This document shows positions 1 to 8,025 of a DNA stretch of 41,399 nucleotides, piece after piece. Origin of the DNA: UMGS1696 sp964621165 (lineage in GTDB: Bacteria; Bacillota; Clostridia; Oscillospirales; CAG-272); assembly GCA_964621165.1 (NCBI GenBank), contig CAZULC010000018.1:1-41399 (forward strand), given 5' to 3'. The notes beneath the pieces were generated by a model. It was not told the DNA's origin. It searched no databases and saw only the letters and a program-made list of their open reading frames with translations. How positions within the stretch are numbered: the first letter of the stretch is position 1; each line of letters opens with the position of its first letter. Position numbers and translations under genes: made by a program.

Positions 1-146
1 CCTTTTTTGCTGGAAATTACCAGTTGTATCTCACCGTTGTGAATGATACCGCTTTGTTCCGCTTCGATGAGCGCCTGTAAATTGGTGCCGCTGCCGGAGA
101 CCAGCACAGCAATGCGAACAGGATCGCTTGTTTTTTTTCGTTTCAT
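1..146 (-). CDS. purN: Phosphoribosylglycinamide formyltransferase, N-terminal part
   Basis: This is the start of PurN, cut by the window edge. The enzyme transfers a formyl group from 10-formyl-THF to GAR in step 3 of de novo purine synthesis. After a short basic start (MKRKKTSDP) the reading frame gives RIAVLVSGSGTNLQALIEA, the conserved N-terminal beta strand and glycine-rich loop of the GART fold. About 48 residues are visible. It lies 39 bases after purM on the same strand. An AAGGAG sequence stands upstream but rather far from this ATG (about 14 bases), so the exact start is less certain than the identity. The catalytic Asn-His-Asp region lies outside the window. Confidence 0.9.
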   Translation of the reverse strand, partial: MKRKKTSDPVRIAVLVSGSGTNLQALIEAEQSGIIHNGEIQLVISSKK

Positions 147-185
147 ATAACTAACGTGCGCTCCTTTTATGATTATATTGTAATA

Positions 186-1238
186 TTATGCTTTTATAAT
201 GATTTTTTCGTCTCCCGTCGTGATTTCACCGATGAGATATGCATCTTCTCCGTTTGCGTGAAGCACGGCGAGTGCGGCATCGGCGTCGGATGCCGATACG
301 ACAACGCTCATACCTACGCCCATGTTATAGGTGTTGAACATGTCCCTCTCGGAAATTCCGCCGGCTTTCGCGATAAGGTTGAAGATTGGCAGAACCTTCA
401 CGTCAGCTTTCTTGATCTTCGCGCTGAGTCCGGAGGGAAGGCTTCTTGGGATGTTTTCGTAGAATCCGCCGCCGGTGATGTGGGAGATTCCATTGACCTT
501 AATCTCGTCAAGCAGAGCCAAAACCGGCTTTACGTAAATCTTCGTGGGAGTCAGCAGGGTCTCGCCAAGGCTCTTTCCGCCAAGCTCAGCCACAGGGGAC
601 TTGATGTCGGCGTTTTCGATGTCGAATACCTTTCTCACAAGGGAGAATCCATTTGAATGCACGCCGGAGGAGGGAAGCGCGATGATGACGTCACCTTCCT
701 TTGCGTTTTCCTTGTCGATAACATTATCTCTGTCGACGATGCCGCAGGCGTAACCCGCAAGGTCGTACTCGTCCTCGGGATAGAAACCGGGCATTTCCGC
801 AGTTTCGCCGCCCACAAGAGCCGAGCCGCCAATGACGCAGCCGTCAGCCACACCGGAAACGATAGCGGCGATTTTCTCGGGGTAGTTCCTGCCGCATGCG
901 ATGTAGTCGAGGAACACAAGAGGTCTCGCGCCACAGCAGATGATGTCGTTCACGCACATTGCAACGCAGTCGATTCCCACAGTGTCGTGCTTGTCCATGA
1001 GGAACGCGATTCTCAGCTTCGTGCCAACGCCGTCAGTGCCTGAAACCAGAAGCGGGTGCCTGATTCCGTACTTTTCCATTATAAGACCAATATCGAATAT
1101 TCCGCCGAAGCCGCCGATTTTGTCGCAGACTCCGTCAACTACGGTGCGGGCAATGTGCTTTTTCATCAGCTCAACGGCAGTGTAACCGGCTGTGATGTCA
1201 ACGCCCGCGTTTTTGTAGGCTTCACTGTAACTTTTCAT
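186..1238 (-). CDS. purM: Phosphoribosylformylglycinamidine cyclo-ligase (AIR synthetase)
   Basis: PurM closes the imidazole ring, converting FGAM to AIR with ATP, in the cytoplasm. The product begins MKSYSEAYKNAGVDITAGY, a typical PurM N-terminus. It carries the ATP-site segment SGTDGVGTKLRIAF, followed by the DTVGIDCVAMCVNDI stretch and later GGETAEMPGFY and HITGGGFYENIPR, all family hallmarks. Its length (350 aa) is normal. The frame could begin nine bases earlier at a TTG, but the ATG used here matches the family start; neither has a strong ribosome binding site. It lies 56 bases after purF and 39 before purN, in one purFMN transcription unit. Confidence 0.96.
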   Translation of the reverse strand: MKSYSEAYKNAGVDITAGYTAVELMKKHIARTVVDGVCDKIGGFGGIFDIGLIMEKYGIRHPLLVSGTDGVGTKLRIAFLMDKHDTVGIDCVAMCVNDIICCGARPLVFLDYIACGRNYPEKIAAIVSGVADGCVIGGSALVGGETAEMPGFYPEDEYDLAGYACGIVDRDNVIDKENAKEGDVIIALPSSGVHSNGFSLVRKVFDIENADIKSPVAELGGKSLGETLLTPTKIYVKPVLALLDEIKVNGISHITGGGFYENIPRSLPSGLSAKIKKADVKVLPIFNLIAKAGGISERDMFNTYNMGVGMSVVVSASDADAALAVLHANGEDAYLIGEITTGDEKIIIKA

Positions 1239-1294
1239 ATGATACAACCAAGTGCCAATAACTGAAAACTCAGTCTGAACACAGTCCTTTACTT

Positions 1295-2749
1295 TTATTT
1301 ACTCTTTTCGGGATTGACTTCTTCCACGATTTCGGAGAGCTTGCGGTCGTAGCGGGACGACTTGATGCAGCCGGGAACAGCTGTCGGGAATTTGCTGTTG
1401 AAGCAAGCCGTGCAGAAGCCCTTGCAGTTCTTGGGAGCCAGCTTTGTTACGTTTTCCACGCTCAGGTAGCCGAGGGAGTCAACGTCAATGATTTTCGCAA
1501 TCTCGTCCAGCGAATGACGGCAGGCGATGAGGTTATCCTTTGAGCCGATGTCGGTGCCGTAGTAGCACAGGTCAATGAACGGCGGCGCGGAGGATCTCAT
1601 ATGAACCTCAACAGCCCCTGCCTGACGGAGAAGGTCGACAATTCTCGCACATGTGGTTCCTCTCACGATGGAGTCGTCAACCAGCACAACGCGCTTTCCC
1701 TTAACAACGTCGGAGATAACGTTGAGCTTGATTTTGACGAGATTTTCTCTCACCTGCTGACCGGGGGCAATGAACGTGCGTCCGATGTACTTGTTCTTGA
1801 TGAAGCCGATTTCGTATGGAATGCCAGACTGGTGAGCGTAGCCGATAGCCGCGTCAATACCCGAGTCGGGAACGCCGATAACCACGTCAGCGTCAACCGG
1901 ATGCTCGAGAGCGAGGAACGCGCCGGCTCTTTCTCTTGCGCGGTTCACGGAGAAGCCGTCGATTATCGAGTCGGGACGTGCGAAGTAGATGTATTCAAAC
2001 ACGCAGAACGCAGGCTCCACCTCGCCGACATGCTCCCTCATTGAGCGGACTCCGTTTTCGTCGAATATTACAATCTCACCGGGGTCTATTTCACGCACAA
2101 GCTCGGCTCCCACAGCGTCGAGAGCGCAGGATTCGGACGCCACAACATAAGCCCCGTCGGAACGGATTCCGTAGCATAAGGGTCTGATTCCGTGGATGTC
2201 CTTTGCCGCGATGAGCTTGCGGGGGGACATGATAACGATTGAGTAAGCGCCGTCAAGCTTCGGCATAGCTCGGCACAGGCTGTCCTCGATTGAGGGGGAA
2301 GTGAGTCTTTCGCGGATGATAATACTGGAGATGATTTCCGCGTCGCTTGTGGTCTGGAAAATCGAGCCTTCAAGCTCAAGCTTTTCTCTCGTCTCCATGG
2401 AATTGACAAGGCTGCCGTTGAAGCACAGTGCCATGTGACCCTTGACGTGGCTGACGACAATTGGCTGAGCGTTGACCGCGTCGTTTTTCGCGTTTTTGCC
2501 GTAGCGGCAGTGACCGATTGCGATTTTACCCTCTCCAAGGGAGTTCAGCTTCTGCTTTGTGAACACGTCGTTGACGAGTCCGCTGTCCTTGATTGAATTG
2601 AAAATACCGTCGTCGTTCACTACGATACCGCAGCTTTCCTGACCTCTGTGCTGGAGAGCGTACAGTCCGTAGTAAACCGTGCTTGCGACGTCACACTTTT
2701 CCGGTGCGTAAATACCGAAAACGCCGCATTCTTCTCTGAGATTACTCAT
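1295..2749 (-). CDS. purF: Amidophosphoribosyltransferase
   Basis: PurF makes 5-phosphoribosylamine from PRPP and glutamine, the committed step of purine synthesis. The start MSNLREECGVFGIY places the glutaminase nucleophile at Cys8 behind a seven-residue propeptide, as in the Bacillus-type enzyme that is processed and carries an Fe-S cluster. The PRPP-binding motif VVLVDDSIVRGTT is intact. Four likely cluster cysteines are present: one before VFEYIYFARPDS, one in ACRHSLDEI, and the CTAC pair near the C-terminus. This is the oxygen-sensitive Fe-S form usual in Firmicutes. Length 484 aa is normal. It is followed by purM and preceded by a terminator that separates it from purE. Confidence 0.97.
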   Translation of the reverse strand: MSNLREECGVFGIYAPEKCDVASTVYYGLYALQHRGQESCGIVVNDDGIFNSIKDSGLVNDVFTKQKLNSLGEGKIAIGHCRYGKNAKNDAVNAQPIVVSHVKGHMALCFNGSLVNSMETREKLELEGSIFQTTSDAEIISSIIIRERLTSPSIEDSLCRAMPKLDGAYSIVIMSPRKLIAAKDIHGIRPLCYGIRSDGAYVVASESCALDAVGAELVREIDPGEIVIFDENGVRSMREHVGEVEPAFCVFEYIYFARPDSIIDGFSVNRARERAGAFLALEHPVDADVVIGVPDSGIDAAIGYAHQSGIPYEIGFIKNKYIGRTFIAPGQQVRENLVKIKLNVISDVVKGKRVVLVDDSIVRGTTCARIVDLLRQAGAVEVHMRSSAPPFIDLCYYGTDIGSKDNLIACRHSLDEIAKIIDVDSLGYLSVENVTKLAPKNCKGFCTACFNSKFPTAVPGCIKSSRYDRKLSEIVEEVNPEKSK

Positions 2750-2842
2750 CGCTTTACCTCTTTATAATATTTTTTATAATCAATTAATAATAATCTTTGC
2801 TTTCCGCGCACCGTGTAAAAATACCGCACTACGGAAATACTC

Positions 2843-2879
2843 CAAAACCAACAAACGCAGGGATGAAAAATCTCTGCGT
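2843..2879 (-). terminator. Rho-independent terminator after purE
   Basis: On the minus strand, ACGCAG-a-GAT pairs with ATC-c-CTGCGT around a short TTTTC loop, followed by TTGTTGGTTTT. It starts a few bases after the purE stop codon. It therefore ends or attenuates the purE transcript before purF, which is unusual for purE-purF genes that are normally co-transcribed. No clear promoter for purF was recognised in the remaining 90 bases. Confidence 0.75.
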
Positions 2880-2886
2880 AAAATAG

Positions 2887-3378
2887 TTATAATTTTTCCT
2901 GTAAAGCCGCGTCCTTTGCGGAAATTTTTTCTTCTCCTGCCTTGCGCGCATTTCTGAGAGTGTCTGCTAACTCCTCGTCAGAAACGGATAAAATTTCTAC
3001 AGCCAGATGAGCAGCGTTAGCCGCGCCGTTTACAGCAACAGTGGCTACAGGTATACCCGTGGGCATCTGTACAGTTGAGAGGAGCGCGTCGAGTCCGTCT
3101 ATGATTCCCCCCTTGACAGGCACACCGATAACTGGAAGGGTAGTGTAAGAAGCGCATACTCCCGCAAGATGAGCCGCCATTCCCGCACAGGCTATGATTA
3201 CGCCGAATCCCTTTTCTCTCGCTCCGGAGACATACTCACGCACGGCAGAGGGCGTTCTGTGAGCGGACATAACATGAGCCTCAAATGGAACGCCAAACTC
3301 CCGCAGAACCGCGAATGCCTTTTCCACAACGGGAAGATCACTGTCGCTTCCCATAATAATGGCAACTTTTTTCTTCAT
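2887..3378 (-). CDS. purE: 5-(carboxyamino)imidazole ribonucleotide mutase
   Basis: PurE moves the carboxyl group of N5-CAIR to C4, or carboxylates AIR directly in class II enzymes, in de novo purine synthesis. The product starts MKKKVAIIMGSDSDLPVV, the phosphate-binding GSDSD loop, and contains SAHRTP with the catalytic His, then a GGIIDGLDALLSTVQMPTG segment. Length is 163 aa, as expected. The frame stays open upstream, but the ATG chosen has GGAGG eight bases ahead and matches the family start. An adjacent purK was not seen, so whether it is the class I mutase or the class II carboxylase cannot be decided here. Confidence 0.96.
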   Translation of the reverse strand: MKKKVAIIMGSDSDLPVVEKAFAVLREFGVPFEAHVMSAHRTPSAVREYVSGAREKGFGVIIACAGMAAHLAGVCASYTTLPVIGVPVKGGIIDGLDALLSTVQMPTGIPVATVAVNGAANAAHLAVEILSVSDEELADTLRNARKAGEEKISAKDAALQEKL

Positions 3379-3506
3379 TAATTTTCCTCCATGCCGAAAG
3401 GGCAGAAATAATAATTTTAGAAAGTCTTGATTCTTTACAGCCGGTGTTTTAATCCGGAAAAACAAAAAAGCATACTTCCGCCGAATGCGAAAAAAACACC
3501 ACAAAT

Positions 3507-3535
3507 ATTATATATGATAATCCCGACTACGTCAA
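3507..3535 (-). promoter_or_regulatory. Sigma-A promoter for purE
   Basis: On the minus strand TTGACG (3530-3535) and TATAAT (3507-3512) are separated by 17 bases. Transcription would start near 3500, leaving a leader of about 120 bases before the purE ATG. The leader shows only small hairpins (CCGG...CCGG and TGCC...GGCA) and does not resemble a purine riboswitch. Confidence 0.85.
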
Positions 3536-3648
3536 GTCTTTAGGACGACAAAATTCACCTTTTTGCGAAAATAATTTTTAATAAAAACCACGAAAGCGGG
3601 ATAATTATATAATTATAAGGAAAGAAAGTCCCCGATTTTCTCCGGCTC

Positions 3649-3677
3649 TTGACTTTAGCGGGGATTAGTGGTAAAAT
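3649..3677 (+). promoter_or_regulatory. Sigma-A promoter for the LarA-type/gnd operon
   Basis: TTGACT (3649-3654), 17 bases, TAAAAT (3672-3677). The start would fall near 3684, about 40 bases before the LarA-type gene. A dyad (TCCCCG at 3629-3634 and CGGGGA at 3659-3664) brackets the -35 box and could be an operator. Further upstream, 3601-3616 is a perfect 16-base AT palindrome. Both dyads are observations only; no regulator gene lies next to the operon. Confidence 0.75.
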
Positions 3678-3722
3678 AAAAACAATAAAATCACAGCGGA
3701 ACTTCCGCACAAGGACAGGTAT

Positions 3723-4979
3723 ATGTACTATAAAAGTAAAAACGGTCTTACCGACGACAGCCTGACTCTGGCTCTCAAGCAGTCACTGGAGGGCAAAAAT
3801 CCCAAAAAGGTTCTGATTCTCCCGCCAGACTACACGCGTCTCTACTCGGGTGCGGGAAAAATCACGGCGATTTACTGTAAGCTTCTCGAAAATCGGGCCG
3901 AGGTTGACGTAATGCCCGCGCTTGGCACCCACGTCCCCATGACACGTGACGAATGCGAGAATTTCTTCATGGGAGTTGTGCCTTATGAAAAGCTCATTGT
4001 CCACCGCTGGCGTGAGGATGTAGTTAAAATTGGCGAGGTTCCGGCACAGTTCGTCTCTGAGGTTTCGGAGGGGCTTGTGAACGACAAAATCGACGTGGAG
4101 GTAAACCGGCGAATTGTCAGCGGAGAGTACGACCTCATCATCTCCGTCGGTCAGGTTGTGCCACACGAGGTCGTGGGAATGGCGAACTACTCCAAAAACA
4201 TCTTCGTAGGCTGCGGCGGCGCGTCCATGATCAACTCATCCCACATGCTGGGCGCGTTCTACGGACTTGAGCGGATCATGGGGCGGGATTTCTCACCGGT
4301 CAGACGTGTGTTCGACTACGCCGAGGAGCATTTTCTCGCTGATGTGCCGCTGATGTACGTCCTCACCTGCACCACAAACACGGGGGATAAAACGAACATC
4401 CACGGGCTCTACATCGGTCGTGAACGGGAAAACTTCGAGATGGCGGTGGAGCAGAGTCAAAAACTCAACCTCATCCACATGGACCGCCCAATCAAAAAAG
4501 CCGTAGTCTACCTCGACCCCCAGGAGTTCAAAAGTACATGGCTGGGGAATAAAGCGGTGTACCGTACACGAATGGCAATAGCTGACGGCGGTGAGCTTGT
4601 GGTTCTGGCTCCCGGAGTGGCGCATTTCGGAGAAGACCCGGAAAACGACCGCTTAATCCGAAAATACGGCTATGTGGGACGTGAGAACGTGCTGAAGCTG
4701 GTGAACGACCCCGCCAACGCCGACCTCAAAGCGAACCTCTCCGTAGCAGCCCACCTGATTCACGGTTCCTCCGACGGAAGATTCAGCATAACCTACTGTA
4801 CCAAAAAGGTGACAAAGGAAGAATTCGAAGGCGTGGCGTTTAATTACGCACCATACGCTGAGATGTCGAAAAAATACGACCTGTCAAAGCTGAAGGACGG
4901 CTGGAATATGGTGGACGGCGAGGAAATCTACTACATCTCAAACCCGGCATTGGGGCTTTGGGTGTGCGACAATAAGTAA
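3723..4979 (+). CDS. LarA-type nickel-pincer 2-hydroxyacid racemase/epimerase homologue
   Basis: This 418-residue protein matches the lactate racemase (LarA/DUF2088) superfamily, whose characterised members invert a 2-hydroxyacid carbon using a nickel-pincer nucleotide; some act on gluconate or malate instead of lactate. Visible hallmarks are D36-Y-T-R39 near the N-terminus, GTH70VPM, PH148, K158 and H174. The spacing H148-K158-H174 (10 and 16 residues) equals that of H174-K184-H200 in Lactobacillus LarA: catalytic His, the Lys carrying the cofactor, and the Ni-ligand His. R39 and H70 would correspond to its Arg75 and His108. It has no signal peptide. It heads an operon with gnd and a sugar kinase, so a sugar acid such as gluconate/mannonate is a more likely substrate than lactate; that is inference. 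The cofactor genes larB, larC and larE are not in the window. Confidence 0.85.
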   Translation: MYYKSKNGLTDDSLTLALKQSLEGKNPKKVLILPPDYTRLYSGAGKITAIYCKLLENRAEVDVMPALGTHVPMTRDECENFFMGVVPYEKLIVHRWREDVVKIGEVPAQFVSEVSEGLVNDKIDVEVNRRIVSGEYDLIISVGQVVPHEVVGMANYSKNIFVGCGGASMINSSHMLGAFYGLERIMGRDFSPVRRVFDYAEEHFLADVPLMYVLTCTTNTGDKTNIHGLYIGRERENFEMAVEQSQKLNLIHMDRPIKKAVVYLDPQEFKSTWLGNKAVYRTRMAIADGGELVVLAPGVAHFGEDPENDRLIRKYGYVGRENVLKLVNDPANADLKANLSVAAHLIHGSSDGRFSITYCTKKVTKEEFEGVAFNYAPYAEMSKKYDLSKLKDGWNMVDGEEIYYISNPALGLWVCDNK

Positions 4980-5009
4980 AATTTATGACTGCCCGAAATG
5001 GAGGAACAA

Positions 5010-5849
5010 ATGGAAAAATATATAGACCTGCACACTCACACCATCTATTCCGACGGCTCCATGACTCCCGACGAGCTTGTACGTCACGCCAGTGAAGCCG
5101 GACTCGCAGCCGTAGCAGCATCGGACCACGATTCGTCCTCCGGAATCCATGAAGCTTTAGCGGCTGGGGAGAAATACGGAGTCGAGGTAATTCCGGCAAT
5201 CGAGCTGTCAGCGGCGTCGGACACGGAGACCCACATCCTCGGCTACTTCATCGATCCGGATTCCCCCACCCTTGCCGGAGCAATGGACTACATCCGCAAG
5301 GTTCGGGAAGAGCGCATGAGTGAGACCTGCCGGAAACTGAGGGATTGCGGAATTGACGTGACAATCGACGAGGTCAAGGCAAAAGCCGCCGGAGGGGTAC
5401 TCTGCCGCGCACATATCGCAAAAATCATGACGGAAAAAGGCTATTCAACCAGCCCTAAGGACGCGTTCAACCAGTGGCTCAACGTTGGCAGACCGGGATA
5501 TTCCGACTCGCAGGCCCTCACCGACACCGAAGCCATACAGCTGATCCGAGACTCCGGCGGTGATGCGTACCTCGCACATCTCCACCTGACCCGCAAAAGT
5601 GACGAGGAACTCGATAAATTCGTTAAGCGTCTGACCGAGAAAGGGCTTTGCGGAATCGAAGGCTGGTACACCGACTACACACCGGAGATGAACGTGACAT
5701 ACCGGGCGCTGGCGAAAAAATACGGACTCAAACTCTCCGGCGGCACGGACTTCCACGGCGAAAACAAGCCCCACATCAAAATCGGGCGGGGGCTGGGAGA
5801 ATTGCACATCCCCTATTCGGTGCTTGAAGGAATGAAAAACCGCAAGTAG
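5010..5849 (+). CDS. PHP-domain phosphoesterase
   Basis: The product (279 aa) is a PHP-family metal-dependent phosphoesterase. It opens with MEKYIDLHTHTIYSDGS (H8 and H10 metal ligands), then AASDHDS, LCRAHIAKIM, a His in AYLAHLHLT, and GGTDFHGENKPH near the end; together these form the usual metal-binding set. This layout resembles the stand-alone YciV/RNase AM and nucleoside-bisphosphate phosphatase group, but the substrate cannot be read from sequence. An ATG twelve bases upstream is in frame, but GAGGA lies inside that extension as the ribosome binding site for the ATG chosen. It follows the LarA-type gene by 30 bases, so it should be co-transcribed. Confidence 0.88.
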   Translation: MEKYIDLHTHTIYSDGSMTPDELVRHASEAGLAAVAASDHDSSSGIHEALAAGEKYGVEVIPAIELSAASDTETHILGYFIDPDSPTLAGAMDYIRKVREERMSETCRKLRDCGIDVTIDEVKAKAAGGVLCRAHIAKIMTEKGYSTSPKDAFNQWLNVGRPGYSDSQALTDTEAIQLIRDSGGDAYLAHLHLTRKSDEELDKFVKRLTEKGLCGIEGWYTDYTPEMNVTYRALAKKYGLKLSGGTDFHGENKPHIKIGRGLGELHIPYSVLEGMKNRK

Positions 5850-5871
5850 TTAGCAAACGAAAGGAGAATTA

Positions 5872-6492
5872 ATGATAACGAAACGGATAATCACAATCCA
5901 GCACACGCAGTCGGTCCACCACACAAACGGCATGGTCGGCTCATGGACGGACTGGGAGCTGACGGAATTGGGCAAGGCGCAGGCAGAATCCATCGGAAAG
6001 AAGCTGAGCCGGGAGCTGCTGTCGGGGGAGTTTGATTTGCAGGACACGACAATCATCTCATCCGACTTGCTCAGAGCACGTGAGACCGCCGCCCCTCTCG
6101 CAGAATACATGGGACTTGACGTGCAGCTGAATCCCCTCCTTCGGGAAGAAAACCTTGGGGAAGCCGTGGGCAAATCAATCAAGTGGGCGACCGACTACCG
6201 CAGTCCCACAAAGACATACGACGATCGTCCGTTTGAAGGAGCTGAAACCCGTCGTGAATTCTGGAACCGGGTTAAAATGGCCGAAGAGCAGATTCTCGAA
6301 AATCCCGCACGGCTGATTTTTGTCGTCTCCCACGGCGTGACCCTGAGCGTGTGGCAGGAAATCTGGCAGGGCAGGGACATTTGTCCGTATGAGTACAAAG
6401 GCATGGCGGGTGGCGTTTCCTTCTTCGACATTGATGAAAATGGTACACAAAGCATGAGGGTAAACGACCCGTCATATAAAGAGATGGACTAA
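5872..6492 (+). CDS. Histidine phosphatase superfamily protein with QHT in place of RHG
   Basis: This 206-residue protein belongs to the phosphoglycerate-mutase-like histidine phosphatase superfamily. The N-terminal segment IITIQHTQSVHH aligns with the usual LIRHGET loop, but the first phosphate-binding Arg is Gln10 and the Gly is Thr12; the acceptor His11 is kept. Downstream, LTELGKAQAESIG, SSDLLRARETA (second Arg), and VVSHGVTLSVW (second His) are conserved. The protein may still be a phosphatase with changed phosphate binding, or may have another role. The GSWTDWELTELG segment is unusually hydrophobic and may shape substrate choice. GAAAGGAG precedes the ATG. It lies 22 bases after the PHP gene and 34 before gnd. 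Confidence 0.85.
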   Translation: MITKRIITIQHTQSVHHTNGMVGSWTDWELTELGKAQAESIGKKLSRELLSGEFDLQDTTIISSDLLRARETAAPLAEYMGLDVQLNPLLREENLGEAVGKSIKWATDYRSPTKTYDDRPFEGAETRREFWNRVKMAEEQILENPARLIFVVSHGVTLSVWQEIWQGRDICPYEYKGMAGGVSFFDIDENGTQSMRVNDPSYKEMD

Positions 6493-6526
6493 ATTAAACG
6501 AAAGATAAAATTAATCGGAGGTTAAC

Positions 6527-7981
6527 ATGAAAAAAGCCAACATTGGCATGATTGGAATGGCGGTCATGGGCGAAAACCTGTCCATGAACATGGAGAGACA
6601 CGGGTACACCGTTGCTGTTTACGACGTATGGGACGGCGTGGTTGACAAATTTATGGAAGGCCGCGGAAAGGGCAGAAATTTCATCCCGTGTTCGTCGTTT
6701 GCCGAGCTTGTTGAGAGCGTCGAGAAGCCGCGCATTGTCATGATGATGATTCGCGCAGGCTCCCCTGTAGACGAAACCATAGACAAGCTGCTCCCGCTTC
6801 TGGACAAGGGCGACATCATCATCGACGGCGGCAACTCCCACTTCCCGGACACCCAGAGACGGTGCAAAAAGGTTGAAGAAGCCGGCATGCTCTACATAGG
6901 TACAGGCGTTTCCGGAGGAGCTGAGGGTGCGCTCACAGGTCCGTCAATGATGCCTGGTGGCTCACCTGAAGCGTGGGAGAGAGTCAAGCCGATTTTGCAG
7001 AACATCTGCGCCAAAGTCGAGGACGGCACTCCCTGCTGTGACTGGGTAGGCGAGGACGGCGCGGGTCACTTCGTCAAAATGGTCCACAACGGAATCGAAT
7101 ACGGCGACATGCAGCTCATCTGCGAGGCTTACCAGATTATGCGGGACTACCTCGGCATGACGGCGGAAGAAATGCACGACGTGTTCGCTAACTGGAACGA
7201 AGGAGTCCTCGACAGCTACCTCATTGGAATCACCGCCGACATTCTGACCCGCAAGGACGAAGATGGAGCACCGCTTGTTGACAAAATTCTGGACACCGCC
7301 GGACAGAAAGGCACAGGAAAATGGACGGGAATCGCTGCACTTGACGAAGGAGTCCCGCTCACGTTAATCGGAGAAGCCGTTTTCGCCCGCTGTCTCAGCT
7401 CAATAAAGGAGGAAAGAGTGGCGGCGTCCAAGGTTCTCACGGGACCCAAAATAAAGTTCAGGGGGAACCGGGAAGAGTTTGTGGAAAAGCTGAAGAACGC
7501 GCTCTACGCCTCAAAAATCGTCTCCTACGCACAGGGCTACACTCTCATGCGCTCGGCGGCGAAAACCTACGGCTGGAACCTGAACTACGGCGGAATTGCC
7601 CTTATGTGGCGTGGCGGATGCATCATTAGAAGCGTATTTCTCGGCAAAATCAAGGAAGCCTTTGACAAAAATCCCGACATAACCAACCTTATGCTTGACG
7701 ACTACTTCAAGTCCGCCCTCGAGTCAGCCAATTTGGGATGGCGTGAAGTCTGCGCCGCCGGAATCATGGCCGGAATCCCTTTGCCTGCAATGACCTCGGC
7801 TCTCGAGTACTACGACGGCTACAGATGCGAGCGACTCCCCGCAAACCTGCTCCAGGCACAGCGTGACTACTTCGGCGCACACACCTACGAGAGAGTTGAC
7901 GCGGAGAGAGGAAAATTCTTCCACACCGACTGGAACGACGGCGAGGTCGGAAACACAGCCTCAACCACGTACAACGCTTAA
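6527..7981 (+). CDS. gnd: 6-phosphogluconate dehydrogenase, decarboxylating
   Basis: Gnd oxidises 6-phosphogluconate to ribulose-5-phosphate and CO2 with NAD(P)+. The protein starts with the Rossmann loop IGMIGMAVMGENLSMNM and has IIDGGNSHFPDTQRR, the signature GVSGGAEGALTGPSMMPGG, HFVKMVHNGIEYGDMQLI with the catalytic Lys, and the C-terminal RIDAERG-like end (here YERVDAERGKFFHTDW). Length 484 aa is that of the long, dimeric form. GGAGG stands seven bases before the ATG. In this operon it would drain any gluconate phosphorylated at C6 into the pentose phosphate pathway, tying the LarA-type enzyme and kinase to sugar-acid use. Confidence 0.97.
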   Translation: MKKANIGMIGMAVMGENLSMNMERHGYTVAVYDVWDGVVDKFMEGRGKGRNFIPCSSFAELVESVEKPRIVMMMIRAGSPVDETIDKLLPLLDKGDIIIDGGNSHFPDTQRRCKKVEEAGMLYIGTGVSGGAEGALTGPSMMPGGSPEAWERVKPILQNICAKVEDGTPCCDWVGEDGAGHFVKMVHNGIEYGDMQLICEAYQIMRDYLGMTAEEMHDVFANWNEGVLDSYLIGITADILTRKDEDGAPLVDKILDTAGQKGTGKWTGIAALDEGVPLTLIGEAVFARCLSSIKEERVAASKVLTGPKIKFRGNREEFVEKLKNALYASKIVSYAQGYTLMRSAAKTYGWNLNYGGIALMWRGGCIIRSVFLGKIKEAFDKNPDITNLMLDDYFKSALESANLGWREVCAAGIMAGIPLPAMTSALEYYDGYRCERLPANLLQAQRDYFGAHTYERVDAERGKFFHTDWNDGEVGNTASTTYNA

Positions 7982-8025
7982 TATATAATTATGAGGGAAA
8001 CTTCACAAAACTAATGGAGGGAAAC

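Noticed and set aside
635..934. Antisense ORFs over purM and purF
   Set aside because: They are shadow frames with Arg/Ser-rich composition, no ribosome binding site and no family resemblance.
3379..3500. Purine riboswitch in the purE leader
   Set aside because: The leader lacks the conserved three-way junction sequence and loop pairs of the purine riboswitch; only short hairpins are present.
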